Part shown: one piece after another, positions 51,136 to 60,739 of the stretch
Layout of the letters: each line of letters opens with the position of its first letter
How positions within the stretch are numbered: position 1 is the first letter of the stretch
Assembly (NCBI RefSeq): GCF_963677945.1
Contig: NZ_OY782578.1
Location: 2,571,258 to 2,635,257 of the forward strand
Direction of reading: 5' to 3'
Length of the DNA: 64,000 nucleotides
From: an uncultured Bacteroides sp.
GTDB lineage: Bacteria > Bacteroidota > Bacteroidia > Bacteroidales > Bacteroidaceae
Notes under the pieces: model-generated
Database searches by the model: none
The model's input: only the letters and a program-made list of their open reading frames with translations
What the model was told of the DNA's origin: nothing
Made by a program: the position numbers and the translations under genes

Positions 51136-52452
51136 TTAAATAATCGGATTATTTATTTCAAATAATTGCATTCTTTCTTCCAACTGATCGTACTGATGAT
51201 CTTTTATAAAAGAAGTACAGGCTCTAAGTCCTTCCTGATTACTTCCGGTAGTATCAAGTGATATTGCACTGACCCCGTAGTACATCAACTCTTTCATTAA
51301 TTGTCCTCCTGTCATTCCCGGATAGCCAATTGTAAAATAGAAACCGTCAGCAACCGGTTCGTCAAGATCTTTGTCATATACAATACGAAAACCATGGCGA
51401 AGGAAAATATCTTTAAGCTTGCGGGCACGCTCTCCGTATACACTAACATCTTTCAAAAAATTATATTTCCCTTCATTGGCAGCTTTCAGCATTGCAGCCA
51501 TTGCGTATTGAGCAGAATGACTAACTCCAGAAGACAAAGCATATAGAACACGGTGTATAAATGCACTACCAAATGAAACATTTCCAAATCGTTTAACAAA
51601 CCCTGGGTACACTCTATTGTATAATGAATTAGAAATACAACTCACCCCAATGCGCTGACCGGCATAACTAAATGCTTTAGATCCTGAAATCAATAAGATG
51701 TAATTGTCGGTATAATGTGCAACTGTTGGTTGGTATGGAGCCTGATAAGGAATACTCAGATCGGTACGGAAATCCATGGCAAAGTAAGCCAAGTCTTCCA
51801 GAACAATGATATCATATTTTGTGGCCAGCTCGCCAATAACTTTCAGTTCTTCCTCTTTAAGGCATACCCAGCTTGGGTTATTAGGATTTGAATAAATAAT
51901 AGCCGAGATATTACCTTGACTAAGATAGCTTTCCAACTTTGAACGTAGTTTTTCTCCACGATAATTGTAAACATCAAATGTTTCATATTTCTCTCCCATA
52001 ACAGACAGTTGCTGCTTCTGTACAGGAAATCCCGGATCAATAAACAGAATAGTATTTTTTTTCTCGTCACACTGGCTGCATACCATAAATGATGCATAAG
52101 TCCCTTGCATGGATCCTGTAACAGGAACACAACCTTCAGGATTGATATCTACATCAATAAAGGCCTTCACAAATTTAGAAGCCTCTTGCTTTAATTCAGG
52201 TAGTCCATTTATGTCGGGATATAGACTAGCTATACCATTCTGCAAAGCTTCAATTTCTGCTTTTACTCCTACAGCAGAAGGAGGAAGGCCGGGAACTCCC
52301 ATTTCCATTTTTATATATTCTATGCCCGAAAGCGCTTCGGCTTTTGCGGCAATAGCTTTTACTTCACGAATTGTAGCTTTTGATAAATCGGCGATATGCA
52401 TTTCATTGATTGCTTCATCAACGAATTTACAATCGATAGGAGTCTTTTTCAT
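51136..52452 (-). CDS. PLP-dependent class I/II aminotransferase
   Basis: The 438-residue enzyme binds pyridoxal phosphate at K259 in SGSKAFSYAGQR. Other fold-type I features are YPDINGLPELK, the SNPNNPSW motif (substrate and cofactor contact) and the DLAYFAMD loop. The amino donor and acceptor are unknown. In Bacteroides this gene often stands next to the UPF0301 gene, as it does here. Confidence 0.92.
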   Translation of the reverse strand: MKKTPIDCKFVDEAINEMHIADLSKATIREVKAIAAKAEALSGIEYIKMEMGVPGLPPSAVGVKAEIEALQNGIASLYPDINGLPELKQEASKFVKAFIDVDINPEGCVPVTGSMQGTYASFMVCSQCDEKKNTILFIDPGFPVQKQQLSVMGEKYETFDVYNYRGEKLRSKLESYLSQGNISAIIYSNPNNPSWVCLKEEELKVIGELATKYDIIVLEDLAYFAMDFRTDLSIPYQAPYQPTVAHYTDNYILLISGSKAFSYAGQRIGVSCISNSLYNRVYPGFVKRFGNVSFGSAFIHRVLYALSSGVSHSAQYAMAAMLKAANEGKYNFLKDVSVYGERARKLKDIFLRHGFRIVYDKDLDEPVADGFYFTIGYPGMTGGQLMKELMYYGVSAISLDTTGSNQEGLRACTSFIKDHQYDQLEERMQLFEINNPII

Positions 52453-52609
52453 TTGGTTATTATGCTTTTTGTCCGTTATTTTAATTGAATTGCAAATATA
52501 CTCAATAATTCCCTGTCGAAAGACTTTCTATCTGCAAAAAAATGATTCTGCTTAACTTATTCATAATCAGTATAAGTATAAAAAAGTTTAAAAATAAAAT
52601 TCTAAAACG

Positions 52610-52640
52610 CTTGCAGAATTCAAAAAAACATCTACCTTTG
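52610..52640 (+). promoter_or_regulatory. promoter of tRNA-Asp
   Basis: CTTG (52610-52613), 19 bp, then TACCTTTG (52633-52640), one mismatch from consensus, 40 bases before the tRNA. Confidence 0.75.
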
Positions 52641-52680
52641 CAACCGCAATCGAGAGAGAAAGCAACGATAAAAACTTAAT

Positions 52681-52754
52681 GGTGCGTTAGTTCAGTTGGT
52701 TAGAATACATGCCTGTCACGCATGGGGTCACGAGTTCGAGTCTCGTACGCACCG
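52681..52754 (+). tRNA. tRNA-Asp (GTC anticodon)
   Basis: The acceptor stem GGTGCGT/ACGCACC is perfect. The anticodon stem is CATGC/GCATG with loop CTGTCAC (anticodon GTC), the T stem is ACGAG/CTCGT, and G is the discriminator base. The 3' CCA is not encoded. It is a single tRNA gene. Confidence 0.97.
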
Positions 52755-52775
52755 CAACATTGAAAGTAATGTTTT

Positions 52776-52816
52776 AAAAAGCCTGTAATAATGAATTTAT
52801 TACAGGCTTTTTCTAT
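52776..52816 (+). terminator. intrinsic terminator of tRNA-Asp
   Basis: AAAAGCCTGTAATA (from 52777) pairs perfectly with TATTACAGGCTTTT (ending 52811), then T run. It also faces the convergent gene ending at 52871. Confidence 0.9.
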
Positions 52817-52870
52817 TCTTTTTTTACCAGATGGGAAATGTGGGATCAATCCTAAAATATTAAGATTATC

Positions 52871-53515
52871 CTATTCGGGAATTTTAAATGTAGTATCTTC
52901 AGGAATATTCTCATCGATTTTTGTTACTTTATATTCATATTGAAAGCAAGAGGTTTTGCTTATTCGATGCAATACGATATTATTCCATACAACTACAATA
53001 TCTTCACTTCCATATAAAGGCGTTTTTTCTGTAATCTTATATTTTTTACAGTTTTTGGCGAGATAAACAGTCGTTCCAACAAACTGTGAAGAATAAATTT
53101 CGGCTTCAATATCCGATAAACTATCATAATTGGTAATTCTATGCTGGGCAAGTATTTCTTTGGTAGTGTTTGAGAGATCCCTCTCGTCTACCTTTTCATT
53201 TGTATCTGTATTTATCAGGCAGTAATAATCAGGTAAACGAAGTGAAAAATAATGTTTGGTATGACGAAGCATTGCCTCATCAGGGTCAGCTGTTTCTGTG
53301 TATTGAGTAGCTTCTTTGATACCATATTCATCAAAACAACTTTTGCCAGTTGCTGTTACTTTCAAAGAAGGCGTTCCCGGAATATTAATTGTTGATTGGA
53401 CTGAGTAATAAAACGTTCCACATTTTATGCCGTATTGTTGTGGAGCTTGTGCTGCAAGGGTTAGTCCGAACAAAATACTCACAAATAGGATTGAATATCG
53501 TTTCCTTTTATTCAT
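52871..53515 (-). CDS. secreted hypothetical protein
   Basis: The 214-residue protein has a signal peptide (about 1-22, ending LAAQA). The mature part is beta-rich with four spaced cysteines (C32, C59, C99, C155 approximately) and ends KIPE. Its GIKCGTFYYSVQ opening recalls proteins that measure a reagent-like or DUF4412-type beta fold, but I do not recognise a family. It follows the OmpA-domain gene by 35 bp, so the two are probably cotranscribed and act in the same envelope process. Confidence 0.75.
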   Translation of the reverse strand: MNKRKRYSILFVSILFGLTLAAQAPQQYGIKCGTFYYSVQSTINIPGTPSLKVTATGKSCFDEYGIKEATQYTETADPDEAMLRHTKHYFSLRLPDYYCLINTDTNEKVDERDLSNTTKEILAQHRITNYDSLSDIEAEIYSSQFVGTTVYLAKNCKKYKITEKTPLYGSEDIVVVWNNIVLHRISKTSCFQYEYKVTKIDENIPEDTTFKIPE

Positions 53516-53550
53516 TCTTTGATGTTATTATTCTATTTTTATTTGGATAA

Positions 53551-54840
53551 CTACAACTTTATAAATTCAACGCGGCGATTTTTAGCTTTGTTTTCTGCAG
53601 TTGTATTTGATGAAAGAGGTTCTAATTCCCCTTTGCCATCTGTTTGAATGCGATTATCATCAATCCCAAAATCAGTGGAAAGCACATGTTTTACTGATAC
53701 CGCTCTTCGTTTTGATAAATCTATATTTTTAGCATTGTCTCCATCGCTGTCGGTGTGACCAACAATTTTGATATTAACAGATGGATTTTCTTTCAGTGTT
53801 TTGGCTATATCACTGAGTGTTCCAAATGATTCCGGTTTCACAATGTCTTTGTTTACATCAAAGTAAATGCCATAACTAACCAACTTTCCTTCGGTAATGA
53901 GTTTGCTTCGGATGTCAGGTGTTGCAGTAGTAACTTTCAGATTCGAAACATAAGGTTTGCATCCTGTATTCCAACTACTAAAGCGGATTTTGTTAAATTT
54001 CGACCCTGCATAAATATTGGTAGGTGAATCCAATACTTTGGCACCTTTATGGTATATCCTGATCCTTCGGTTTTGAATCCATATAATGACATGGTTTACT
54101 TTATTTATTTCACAAGGATTTGTCGTTGATCGTGATTCCAGCCATTCTGAATTTGGGTCGTCAACATATCCTTTAGTGCTCCAGCTTTCTTCATCCATAA
54201 ATAATTGCAATCCTCTTTTACCTGGATAAAGGTCGTCAGTCATTTCTTTCTTTTCTTGTTCTTCATAAAAGCACAAATCAAATGCACTTTGAAAGTTCTC
54301 GTCTGGGATAACGTCAAATTCCATAATGAAGTTTTGAGGAAAGTCGATTGTTTTGGTGTAACAGTACATACTTCCTTCCCTATTCATGTGAAACCATTTA
54401 CCCAAAGCAATATTTAATGTCTTTACTTCTCCGCCTCCATTTGTTGTCCATAGAGTAGGGAAATCTCCAATGGCATCTTGAGAAAAATCTTCAAAATAGA
54501 GAATCTTGTCGCCTGGAATAAAGTCGTATTTTGTGTAAGATTCCACTTTCTGTTGTTCAGACTGAGAATTGTTTTCTTCTTCTGTATCTTGGTTAATTGT
54601 TTTTGTTGCCCCTTTCTCTGAAGCTTGTTTTTGTCTTTTTCCACCGGATTTTTTTACGGTTTCTTCAGTCTTATTTAATCCACTTTCAATAGCTTCTTCA
54701 GATTTGTTTTCTATTCGTTCTTCTACCTTCTCTATCGTTTTTTCTTTTACGCGTTTACCTATTTTTTCAATCCATGACTGAGCATTTGCTTCTAAACCTA
54801 CAAATACAAATAGGCACACTATTAATATCCCTTTTTTCAT
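53551..54840 (-). CDS. OmpA-domain protein with coiled coil and lectin-like middle
   Basis: The 429-residue exported protein has a signal peptide (about 1-20) and a basic/acidic coiled coil (about 22-65, rich in K and E). A beta-sandwich region follows (about 105-300, FEDFSQDAIGDFPTLW and later IWIQNRRIRIYHKG) that resembles LamG-like folds. The OmpA peptidoglycan-binding domain (about 315-428) has YFDVNKDIVKPES, VKIVGHTDSDGD-type NIKIVGHTDSDGDN and NRRVEFIKL. It probably links the outer membrane or a glycan to peptidoglycan. Confidence 0.88.
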   Translation of the reverse strand: MKKGILIVCLFVFVGLEANAQSWIEKIGKRVKEKTIEKVEERIENKSEEAIESGLNKTEETVKKSGGKRQKQASEKGATKTINQDTEEENNSQSEQQKVESYTKYDFIPGDKILYFEDFSQDAIGDFPTLWTTNGGGEVKTLNIALGKWFHMNREGSMYCYTKTIDFPQNFIMEFDVIPDENFQSAFDLCFYEEQEKKEMTDDLYPGKRGLQLFMDEESWSTKGYVDDPNSEWLESRSTTNPCEINKVNHVIIWIQNRRIRIYHKGAKVLDSPTNIYAGSKFNKIRFSSWNTGCKPYVSNLKVTTATPDIRSKLITEGKLVSYGIYFDVNKDIVKPESFGTLSDIAKTLKENPSVNIKIVGHTDSDGDNAKNIDLSKRRAVSVKHVLSTDFGIDDNRIQTDGKGELEPLSSNTTAENKAKNRRVEFIKL

Positions 54841-54884
54841 AATGATCTGTTATTAAGAGTATTTTTACAATTAGAAAATAATAA

Positions 54885-54892
54885 CAAAAGTA
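54885..54892 (-). promoter_or_regulatory. candidate -7 box for the OmpA-domain gene
   Basis: On the minus strand TACTTTTG fits TAnnTTTG and lies 44 bases upstream of the ATG. Confidence 0.4.
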
Positions 54893-54931
54893 TATAAGTA
54901 AAAAATGTATTGATTGGAAAAAAACGACAAA

Positions 54932-55762
54932 TTACATATTTGTAATTTCCCGGCCTGAGAACATTTTTGTAAGTTGTAGATTCCTTTTAAAAAAGAAGCT
55001 TGGTGTTTCGCCAACAATATTCTTAAAATCATTGATGAAATGAGCCTGATCAAAGTAATTCCCATCAAATACAAGCTCCTGATAATCAATTGCACCTTCA
55101 TTTTTGATCTTTGACCATAAATAATCTAGTCTTATAATTCTCATTAATGTTTTTGGACTAACGCCTGTGCGTTTAATAAAGTTTCGTTCCAGAGTTCGTT
55201 TACACGCACAACAATCCTGCATAATATCTTTCAGTAAGGTAGTTGTCCCTTTCTCTAAGATTTTGTCATAAAGCTGATCTACAGCATCAGGTATATAAGG
55301 AGTGTTTTGAACTTTATTAATAAATTCGATGAAATAATCAATTCGTTCTCTTGTAGTTTTAAGTGCAGACAATGCATCCCATGCAGGATAAAAAATGGTA
55401 TGAGGTAAAGTTATACTATATCTAGGTCTGGGAGACAAATCGATACCAAAAATACGAGAAAAAACAGTAGGTTTACATATAACGACAAAAGTGTCCATTA
55501 ATCCATGGAAATTTAATAATAACGATTTGGGAATAATAGGAGCTGCAAAAAAAGGTTCAAGCTGGATTTTTTTTTCATTCAAAATCAGAGGAGCATCTTT
55601 GAAATGAAAAATAATAGAAACATCAGGACGAGGAATAAATTTCTCCGTCAAAAAAGGCTGGTCAAAATGGAAAGCCTCAAATTGTCTGACAAGCCAATCC
55701 TGGTCAGTTGTCGCTTTACAGTATTCTACATTAAACATAGTTCTTACTATATTGTCGGACAT
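54932..55762 (-). CDS. AraC-family transcriptional regulator
   Basis: The 276-residue protein has an N-terminal cupin-like sensing region (about 15-140) and a C-terminal double helix-turn-helix. The sequence CKRTLERNFIKRTGVSPKTLMRIIRL is split over the two ends of the first HTH, and YFDQAHFINDFKNIVGETPSFFFKR is the second. The HTH matches the AraC/XylS family well. It lies 91 bp upstream of the OmpA-domain gene in the same orientation and is divergent from the GH115 locus, so it could control either. Confidence 0.88.
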   Translation of the reverse strand: MSDNIVRTMFNVEYCKATTDQDWLVRQFEAFHFDQPFLTEKFIPRPDVSIIFHFKDAPLILNEKKIQLEPFFAAPIIPKSLLLNFHGLMDTFVVICKPTVFSRIFGIDLSPRPRYSITLPHTIFYPAWDALSALKTTRERIDYFIEFINKVQNTPYIPDAVDQLYDKILEKGTTTLLKDIMQDCCACKRTLERNFIKRTGVSPKTLMRIIRLDYLWSKIKNEGAIDYQELVFDGNYFDQAHFINDFKNIVGETPSFFFKRNLQLTKMFSGREITNM

Positions 55763-55991
55763 GTTTTCAAAAATAAGAAAAAATTATATGATTTAAATAT
55801 ATTTAAAACACAAAAATATGCAGAAGTCTATTAATTCTTTTACTGATGATTTAATATCATTTGAACCTTTTTTTTGCTGTGAAGTGTAAAATGTTACATA
55901 AACAACAATTTATGTAGCGTGTACGAAGATTATGTAACTCTGGCTTTAAATTTGGAAACATATAATAGTAGTTAGTCCAAATATAATGAAG

Positions 55992-55999
55992 TATCTTTG
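55992..55999 (+). promoter_or_regulatory. candidate -7 box for the GH115 gene
   Basis: TATCTTTG fits TAnnTTTG and lies 27 bases before the ATG at 56027. The nearest TTTG is too far upstream (55951). Confidence 0.5.
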
Positions 56000-56026
56000 T
56001 TGGTACTTAAAATTAATGATTATACT

Positions 56027-58519
56027 ATGAAAATAAGAAAGATCTGGACTGTTTGTTGTTTGATTAATTTGTTCTTCCTGCAGCAATTATTAGCCGCCGA
56101 TAGTTTTGTAACTTATAATGATAATGGATTTTCCTGGATACAAAACGGGAAAGCATATCCAATATTAGTCGATCAACAGGAATATAAAGGTGTTTTGCGT
56201 GCAGTGTCTAATTTACAATCAGATGCAAATAAAGTAACAGGAGTGATACCTGAAATATCTAATTCAGCATCTGGAAGTAAAATGCTGATTATTGGTTCTG
56301 TTGAAAATAGTAGCTGGATAAAGAAATTGTTAAAGTCAGGAAAAATAAGCTCTGCTGAATTGCAAGGAAAACGTGAGAAATATATTATTCAAACTGTGAA
56401 ACAACCATTTGAAGGTGTAGATGAAGCTGTTGTTATTGCAGGAAGTGATAAACGAGGTGCTATTTATGGCATTTATGAGCTATCCAATCAAATGGGAGTT
56501 TCTCCATGGTATTATTGGGCAGATGTTCCGGTTGAAAAGCATGATAAAATTTGTATAAAGGAGGGATTTTATACAGATGGTGAGCCTGCTGTTAAATTCC
56601 GTGGAATATTCTTAAATGATGAAGCACCGTCATTAAGTGGTTGGTCGCATGATACTTTTGGTGGATTTAATAGCAAGTTTTATGAAAAGGTCTTTGAGCT
56701 GATTTTGCGTCTGAAAGGAAATTTTATGTGGCCTGCAATGTGGGGAAATGCATTTTATGATGACGATAAGCAAAATGGTCCATTAGCAGACGAGATGGGT
56801 ATTGTAATGGGTACTTCTCATCATGAACCGATGGGGTTAGCACAACAGGATTGGAAACGTAGGGGAACGGGCGCATGGAATTATAATACAAATAGTACTG
56901 TGCTGCGTGATTTCTGGAAAAAAGGTATGGAGCGTTGCAAAAACTGGGAATCGGTAATCACTGTTGGTATGCGTGGCGATGGTGATGAACCCATGAGTGA
57001 AGGTGCTAATATTTCATTATTACAGAATATAGTTAAAGACCAACGCAACATTATTGAATCTGTTACTGGTAGAAAAGCATCAGAAACTCCTCAAGTTTGG
57101 GCGCTTTATAAAGAAGTGCAGGATTATTATGATAAAGGAATGAGAGTTCCGGATGATGTTACCTTGTTGCTCTGCGATGATAACTGGGGGAATGTGCGAA
57201 AGCTTCCAAACTTAAAAGCAAAACCTCGTAAAGGTGGTTATGGAATGTATTATCATGTTGATTATGTTGGTGCACCAAGAAATTCTAAATGGTTAAATGT
57301 TACTCAGATACAACGTACATGGGAACAAATGAATCTTGCTTATGAATATGGAGTCCGGAATTTATGGGTAGTGAATGTTGGTGATTTGAAACCAATGGAG
57401 TATCCTATTACTTTCTTTTTAGATATGGCTTGGAATCCTGCACAGTTTAATGAAAACAATTTATTGTCTCATACGGAAAGATTCTGTGAAAAGCAGTTTG
57501 GCCCGAAGTATGCAAAAGAAGCAGCTCGCCTTATTGATACTTATACAAAGTATAATCGTAGGGTAACTCCAGAATCATTGAATGATAAGACTTATAGTTT
57601 AGAAAATTATGACGAATGGAAGCGTGTGAAAGATGATTATGAAGCTCTAAGTCTGGATGCATTGAAACTATATTATCTGATGCCGGAGAATTATCGGGAT
57701 GCTTTTGATCAGTTAGTGCTTTTCCCAATTCAGGCATGTGCCAATCTTTATGATATGTACTATGCGTTGGCAAAGAATCGTGATTTGGCTGCAAAGAATG
57801 ATGTTGAAGCTAACAAATGGGCCTTCAAAGTACGTGATTGCTTTGATCGCGATTCCGTTTTGACTTATCATTATAATAAAGTGATGAGTAATGGTAAATG
57901 GAATCATATTATGGATCAAACACACATTGGTTATAAATCATGGAATGATCCTAGATACAATATTATGCCTAAGGTAACTATGGTTCCGGAACCTCGCATT
58001 GCCATTCCTAATGTATTTATTGAGAACGATGGTTATGTTTCTATGGAAGCAGAGCATTATACTCGTTCAGCTAATAGTTCAATAACTAAATGGATTACCA
58101 TTCCAAATCTAGGACGTACTTTGTCTGGAGTTACAACATCTCCTTGCACAGTAAACCCTGATAAAGATATGTATCTGGAATATGATTTTAAAACGGATAA
58201 AAGTGGTGATGCAACAGTTTATCTACGCTTTTCTGCTACTTTGAATTTCAATGATAATAAGGGTTTGAGGTATGCAGTCAGTCTGGATGGAGATCAAGAA
58301 CAAATAGTAAACATCAATGGACATTACAAAGGTGAACTTGGTAAATGGCAGGCAGAACATGTTATTGTGACAAACACCCTTCACCACGTATATAATAAAG
58401 AAAAGCATACATTGAGAATTCGTCCGTTAGATCCAGCTTTAGTATTGCAAAAAGTAATGATCGATTTTGGAGGTCTGAAACCTTCATTCCTGGGGGCGCC
58501 GGAGAGTTTAATTAAATAG
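56027..58519 (+). CDS. secreted GH115 alpha-glucuronidase
   Basis: The frame extends to 55997, but the ATG at 56027 gives a standard signal peptide (about 1-24, ending LLAAD) and sits 27 bases after a promoter box. The 830-residue enzyme removes (4-O-methyl-)glucuronic acid side chains from xylan. It has a GH115 N-terminal domain, a barrel with MWPAMWGNAFYDDD and MGIVMGTSHHEPM, then GMRGDGDEPM, and a C-terminal accessory domain (about 680-825). It is followed by a CE-like esterase, a natural partner on acetylated glucuronoxylan. Confidence 0.95.
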   Translation: MKIRKIWTVCCLINLFFLQQLLAADSFVTYNDNGFSWIQNGKAYPILVDQQEYKGVLRAVSNLQSDANKVTGVIPEISNSASGSKMLIIGSVENSSWIKKLLKSGKISSAELQGKREKYIIQTVKQPFEGVDEAVVIAGSDKRGAIYGIYELSNQMGVSPWYYWADVPVEKHDKICIKEGFYTDGEPAVKFRGIFLNDEAPSLSGWSHDTFGGFNSKFYEKVFELILRLKGNFMWPAMWGNAFYDDDKQNGPLADEMGIVMGTSHHEPMGLAQQDWKRRGTGAWNYNTNSTVLRDFWKKGMERCKNWESVITVGMRGDGDEPMSEGANISLLQNIVKDQRNIIESVTGRKASETPQVWALYKEVQDYYDKGMRVPDDVTLLLCDDNWGNVRKLPNLKAKPRKGGYGMYYHVDYVGAPRNSKWLNVTQIQRTWEQMNLAYEYGVRNLWVVNVGDLKPMEYPITFFLDMAWNPAQFNENNLLSHTERFCEKQFGPKYAKEAARLIDTYTKYNRRVTPESLNDKTYSLENYDEWKRVKDDYEALSLDALKLYYLMPENYRDAFDQLVLFPIQACANLYDMYYALAKNRDLAAKNDVEANKWAFKVRDCFDRDSVLTYHYNKVMSNGKWNHIMDQTHIGYKSWNDPRYNIMPKVTMVPEPRIAIPNVFIENDGYVSMEAEHYTRSANSSITKWITIPNLGRTLSGVTTSPCTVNPDKDMYLEYDFKTDKSGDATVYLRFSATLNFNDNKGLRYAVSLDGDQEQIVNINGHYKGELGKWQAEHVIVTNTLHHVYNKEKHTLRIRPLDPALVLQKVMIDFGGLKPSFLGAPESLIK

Positions 58520-58596
58520 AGTACATTTTATAGAATATGAATAAAGATGTAAATACGCATTTAGTTATTCAACAAAAAATATTAGGGAGAGGAAAA

Positions 58597-60534
58597 ATGA
58601 ATAATAGTAAATTCAGATTAATTTTATTGGCATTATTGACTTGTAGTTTTTCAGTGTGGACTGAAGCAAAAGTAAAATTTCCGGCTATTTTTTCAGATGG
58701 AATGGTACTTCAACGTGAACAGCCCGTTAAGATATGGGGAAAAGCCGATGCCGGAGAGAATGTGGAGATAACATTCAAGAAAAAGAAGTATAGTACAAAA
58801 GCAGATGAAAACGGTAAATGGCAGGTTGTTCTTCCATCAATAAAAGCGGGTGGACCTTATGAAATGAATGTAAATGACCTTTCCATAAAGGATATATTGA
58901 TAGGTGATGTTTGGTTGTGTTCGGGGCAATCGAATATGGAATTAACAGCTGCCAGAGTTACGGATATGTTCCGCAGTGAGATAGAGAGTTATTCAAACCC
59001 AATGATTCGTTATGTAAAAATACCCTATGGCAATGATTTGCATGGGCCTAAAGATGATATTTCAAGAATGGACTGGAAAGCACTGACAATAGAAAATGCT
59101 CCGTCTTTTTCAGCGTTAGCCTACTTCTTTGCAAAAGAGATGTACAATGAAACAAAAGTTCCTGTTGGCATTGTGAACTCCAGTTGGGGAGGAAGCTCTG
59201 TAGAAGCGTGGATGAGTGAAGATGCGTTGCAGGCTTTCCCGAAAAAATTACGTGAAAGAGATATTTTCAATTCAGATGAATATAGAGCATTAGCGAATAA
59301 ATGCAATGGAATGATGTCTGATCTTTGGAATACCACTTTATATAAAAATGATAAAGGTCTACATGCACCTGTTTGCTGGTATAAGCCCGAGTTGGACGAT
59401 ACAGATTGGAAAACGGTCGATCTTTTCTCTTCAGATTGGGCAATCAATAGTGGTAATCTATTAAACGGGGCACATTGGTTCCGCCAGCATGTTAGTCTTA
59501 CCAAAGAACAGGCAAGTAAAAATGTTGTGTTACGCCTTGGATGTATACGAGATGCAGACTCAGTATTTGTAAATGGAACATTTGTAGGTACAACAGCTTA
59601 TCAATATCCACCTCGTATTTATAAAATTCCGGCTTCATTATTACAGGTCGGTGATAACACAATTACGGTTCGCTTAATTAGTTATGGCGGATTCCCGGGA
59701 TTCGTTAAAGACAAACTTTATTGTATGGCTATTGATGGAGATACAATAAATCTTTCCAACCAATGGAAATATAAGTTAGGTTGTGAATTACCTTCTAAAA
59801 ATGGAGATGTTTCTTTTCAGAATATTCCAACCGGAATGTACAATTCAATGATATCTCCATTGAAAAACCTTTCTTTTAAAGGAGCTTTGTGGTATCAGGG
59901 TGAAACGAATACAGGCAAGCCGGACGAATATGAAGCTTTGTTGACTGCAATGATAAATGATTGGCGAACCAAATTAGGCAATAAGGATTTACCATTTTTT
60001 ATCGTACAGCTAGCTAATTTTATGCAAACACATCCTCAACCAGTAGAAAGTGGTTGGGCTGGCCTGCGTGAAGCTCAGCGACAAGTTTCTTTAAAAGTTC
60101 CCAATACAGCATTGGCTGTGGCTATTGATTTGGGTGAGTGGAACGATATTCATCCGTTGAATAAGAAGGAACTGGCAAGGCGCATATCTTTATTGACGAA
60201 AAAAGTGGTTTACGACCATAAAGATGTAGTTTGTAACGGACCTATCTGTAAATCAATGACAGTAGAAAATGGAAAACTAATCCTTTCTTTCGAAGAAGGT
60301 ACAAATAACCTGATGCCGGTTGATCATTTAAAAGGTTTTGCTGTGGCGGGTGAAGATGGACGTTTTAAATGGGCTCAAGCTGTCATAGAAAATAATAAAG
60401 TAATAGTTTGGAATAATGAGATTTTACGACCGATAAAGGTACGCTATGCATGGGATGATAATCCTCAGGGAGTAAATCTGAAGAATAACGCAGGGCTTCC
60501 CGCTTCTCCATTTCAAATGACATTAGAAAAATGA
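58597..60534 (+). CDS. sialate O-acetylesterase-family carbohydrate esterase
   Basis: The frame is open from 58537, but the ATG at 58597 follows a purine-rich AGGGAGAGGAAAA and begins a normal signal peptide (about 1-24), so I prefer it. The 645-residue SGNH hydrolase has the nucleophile S112 in CSGQSNME and the catalytic histidine in DIHPLNKKE. A galactose-binding-like beta domain is inserted (about 230-360, with WFRQHVSL and VFVNGTFVG). Members of this family remove acetyl groups from sialic acid or xylan; next to GH115, xylan is the likelier substrate. Confidence 0.9.
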   Translation: MNNSKFRLILLALLTCSFSVWTEAKVKFPAIFSDGMVLQREQPVKIWGKADAGENVEITFKKKKYSTKADENGKWQVVLPSIKAGGPYEMNVNDLSIKDILIGDVWLCSGQSNMELTAARVTDMFRSEIESYSNPMIRYVKIPYGNDLHGPKDDISRMDWKALTIENAPSFSALAYFFAKEMYNETKVPVGIVNSSWGGSSVEAWMSEDALQAFPKKLRERDIFNSDEYRALANKCNGMMSDLWNTTLYKNDKGLHAPVCWYKPELDDTDWKTVDLFSSDWAINSGNLLNGAHWFRQHVSLTKEQASKNVVLRLGCIRDADSVFVNGTFVGTTAYQYPPRIYKIPASLLQVGDNTITVRLISYGGFPGFVKDKLYCMAIDGDTINLSNQWKYKLGCELPSKNGDVSFQNIPTGMYNSMISPLKNLSFKGALWYQGETNTGKPDEYEALLTAMINDWRTKLGNKDLPFFIVQLANFMQTHPQPVESGWAGLREAQRQVSLKVPNTALAVAIDLGEWNDIHPLNKKELARRISLLTKKVVYDHKDVVCNGPICKSMTVENGKLILSFEEGTNNLMPVDHLKGFAVAGEDGRFKWAQAVIENNKVIVWNNEILRPIKVRYAWDDNPQGVNLKNNAGLPASPFQMTLEK

Positions 60535-60649
60535 TTTAAAGTTCATCAGGGTTTTAACTCAAAAGAGGTCATCTGAAATATAAAATTAGGTTTCTGAGAA
60601 TTGATATTTAGAAATAGACTCTTACATAGATTCTTAGAAAAGAACTTTT

Positions 60650-60685
60650 AAAAGAGGTTGTTCAATTTGAGCAATCTCTTTTAAA
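60650..60685 (+). terminator. intrinsic terminator
   Basis: AAAAGAGGTTGTTCAA (60650-60665) pairs with TTGAGCAATCTCTTTT (from 60667) with G-T pairs. It lies between the esterase gene and the convergent transporter gene. Confidence 0.7.
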
Positions 60686-60739
60686 TTAATTATATTAGTA
60701 AATTAGCGATCTTGGAAGCCTGATAAAATATATGATAAT

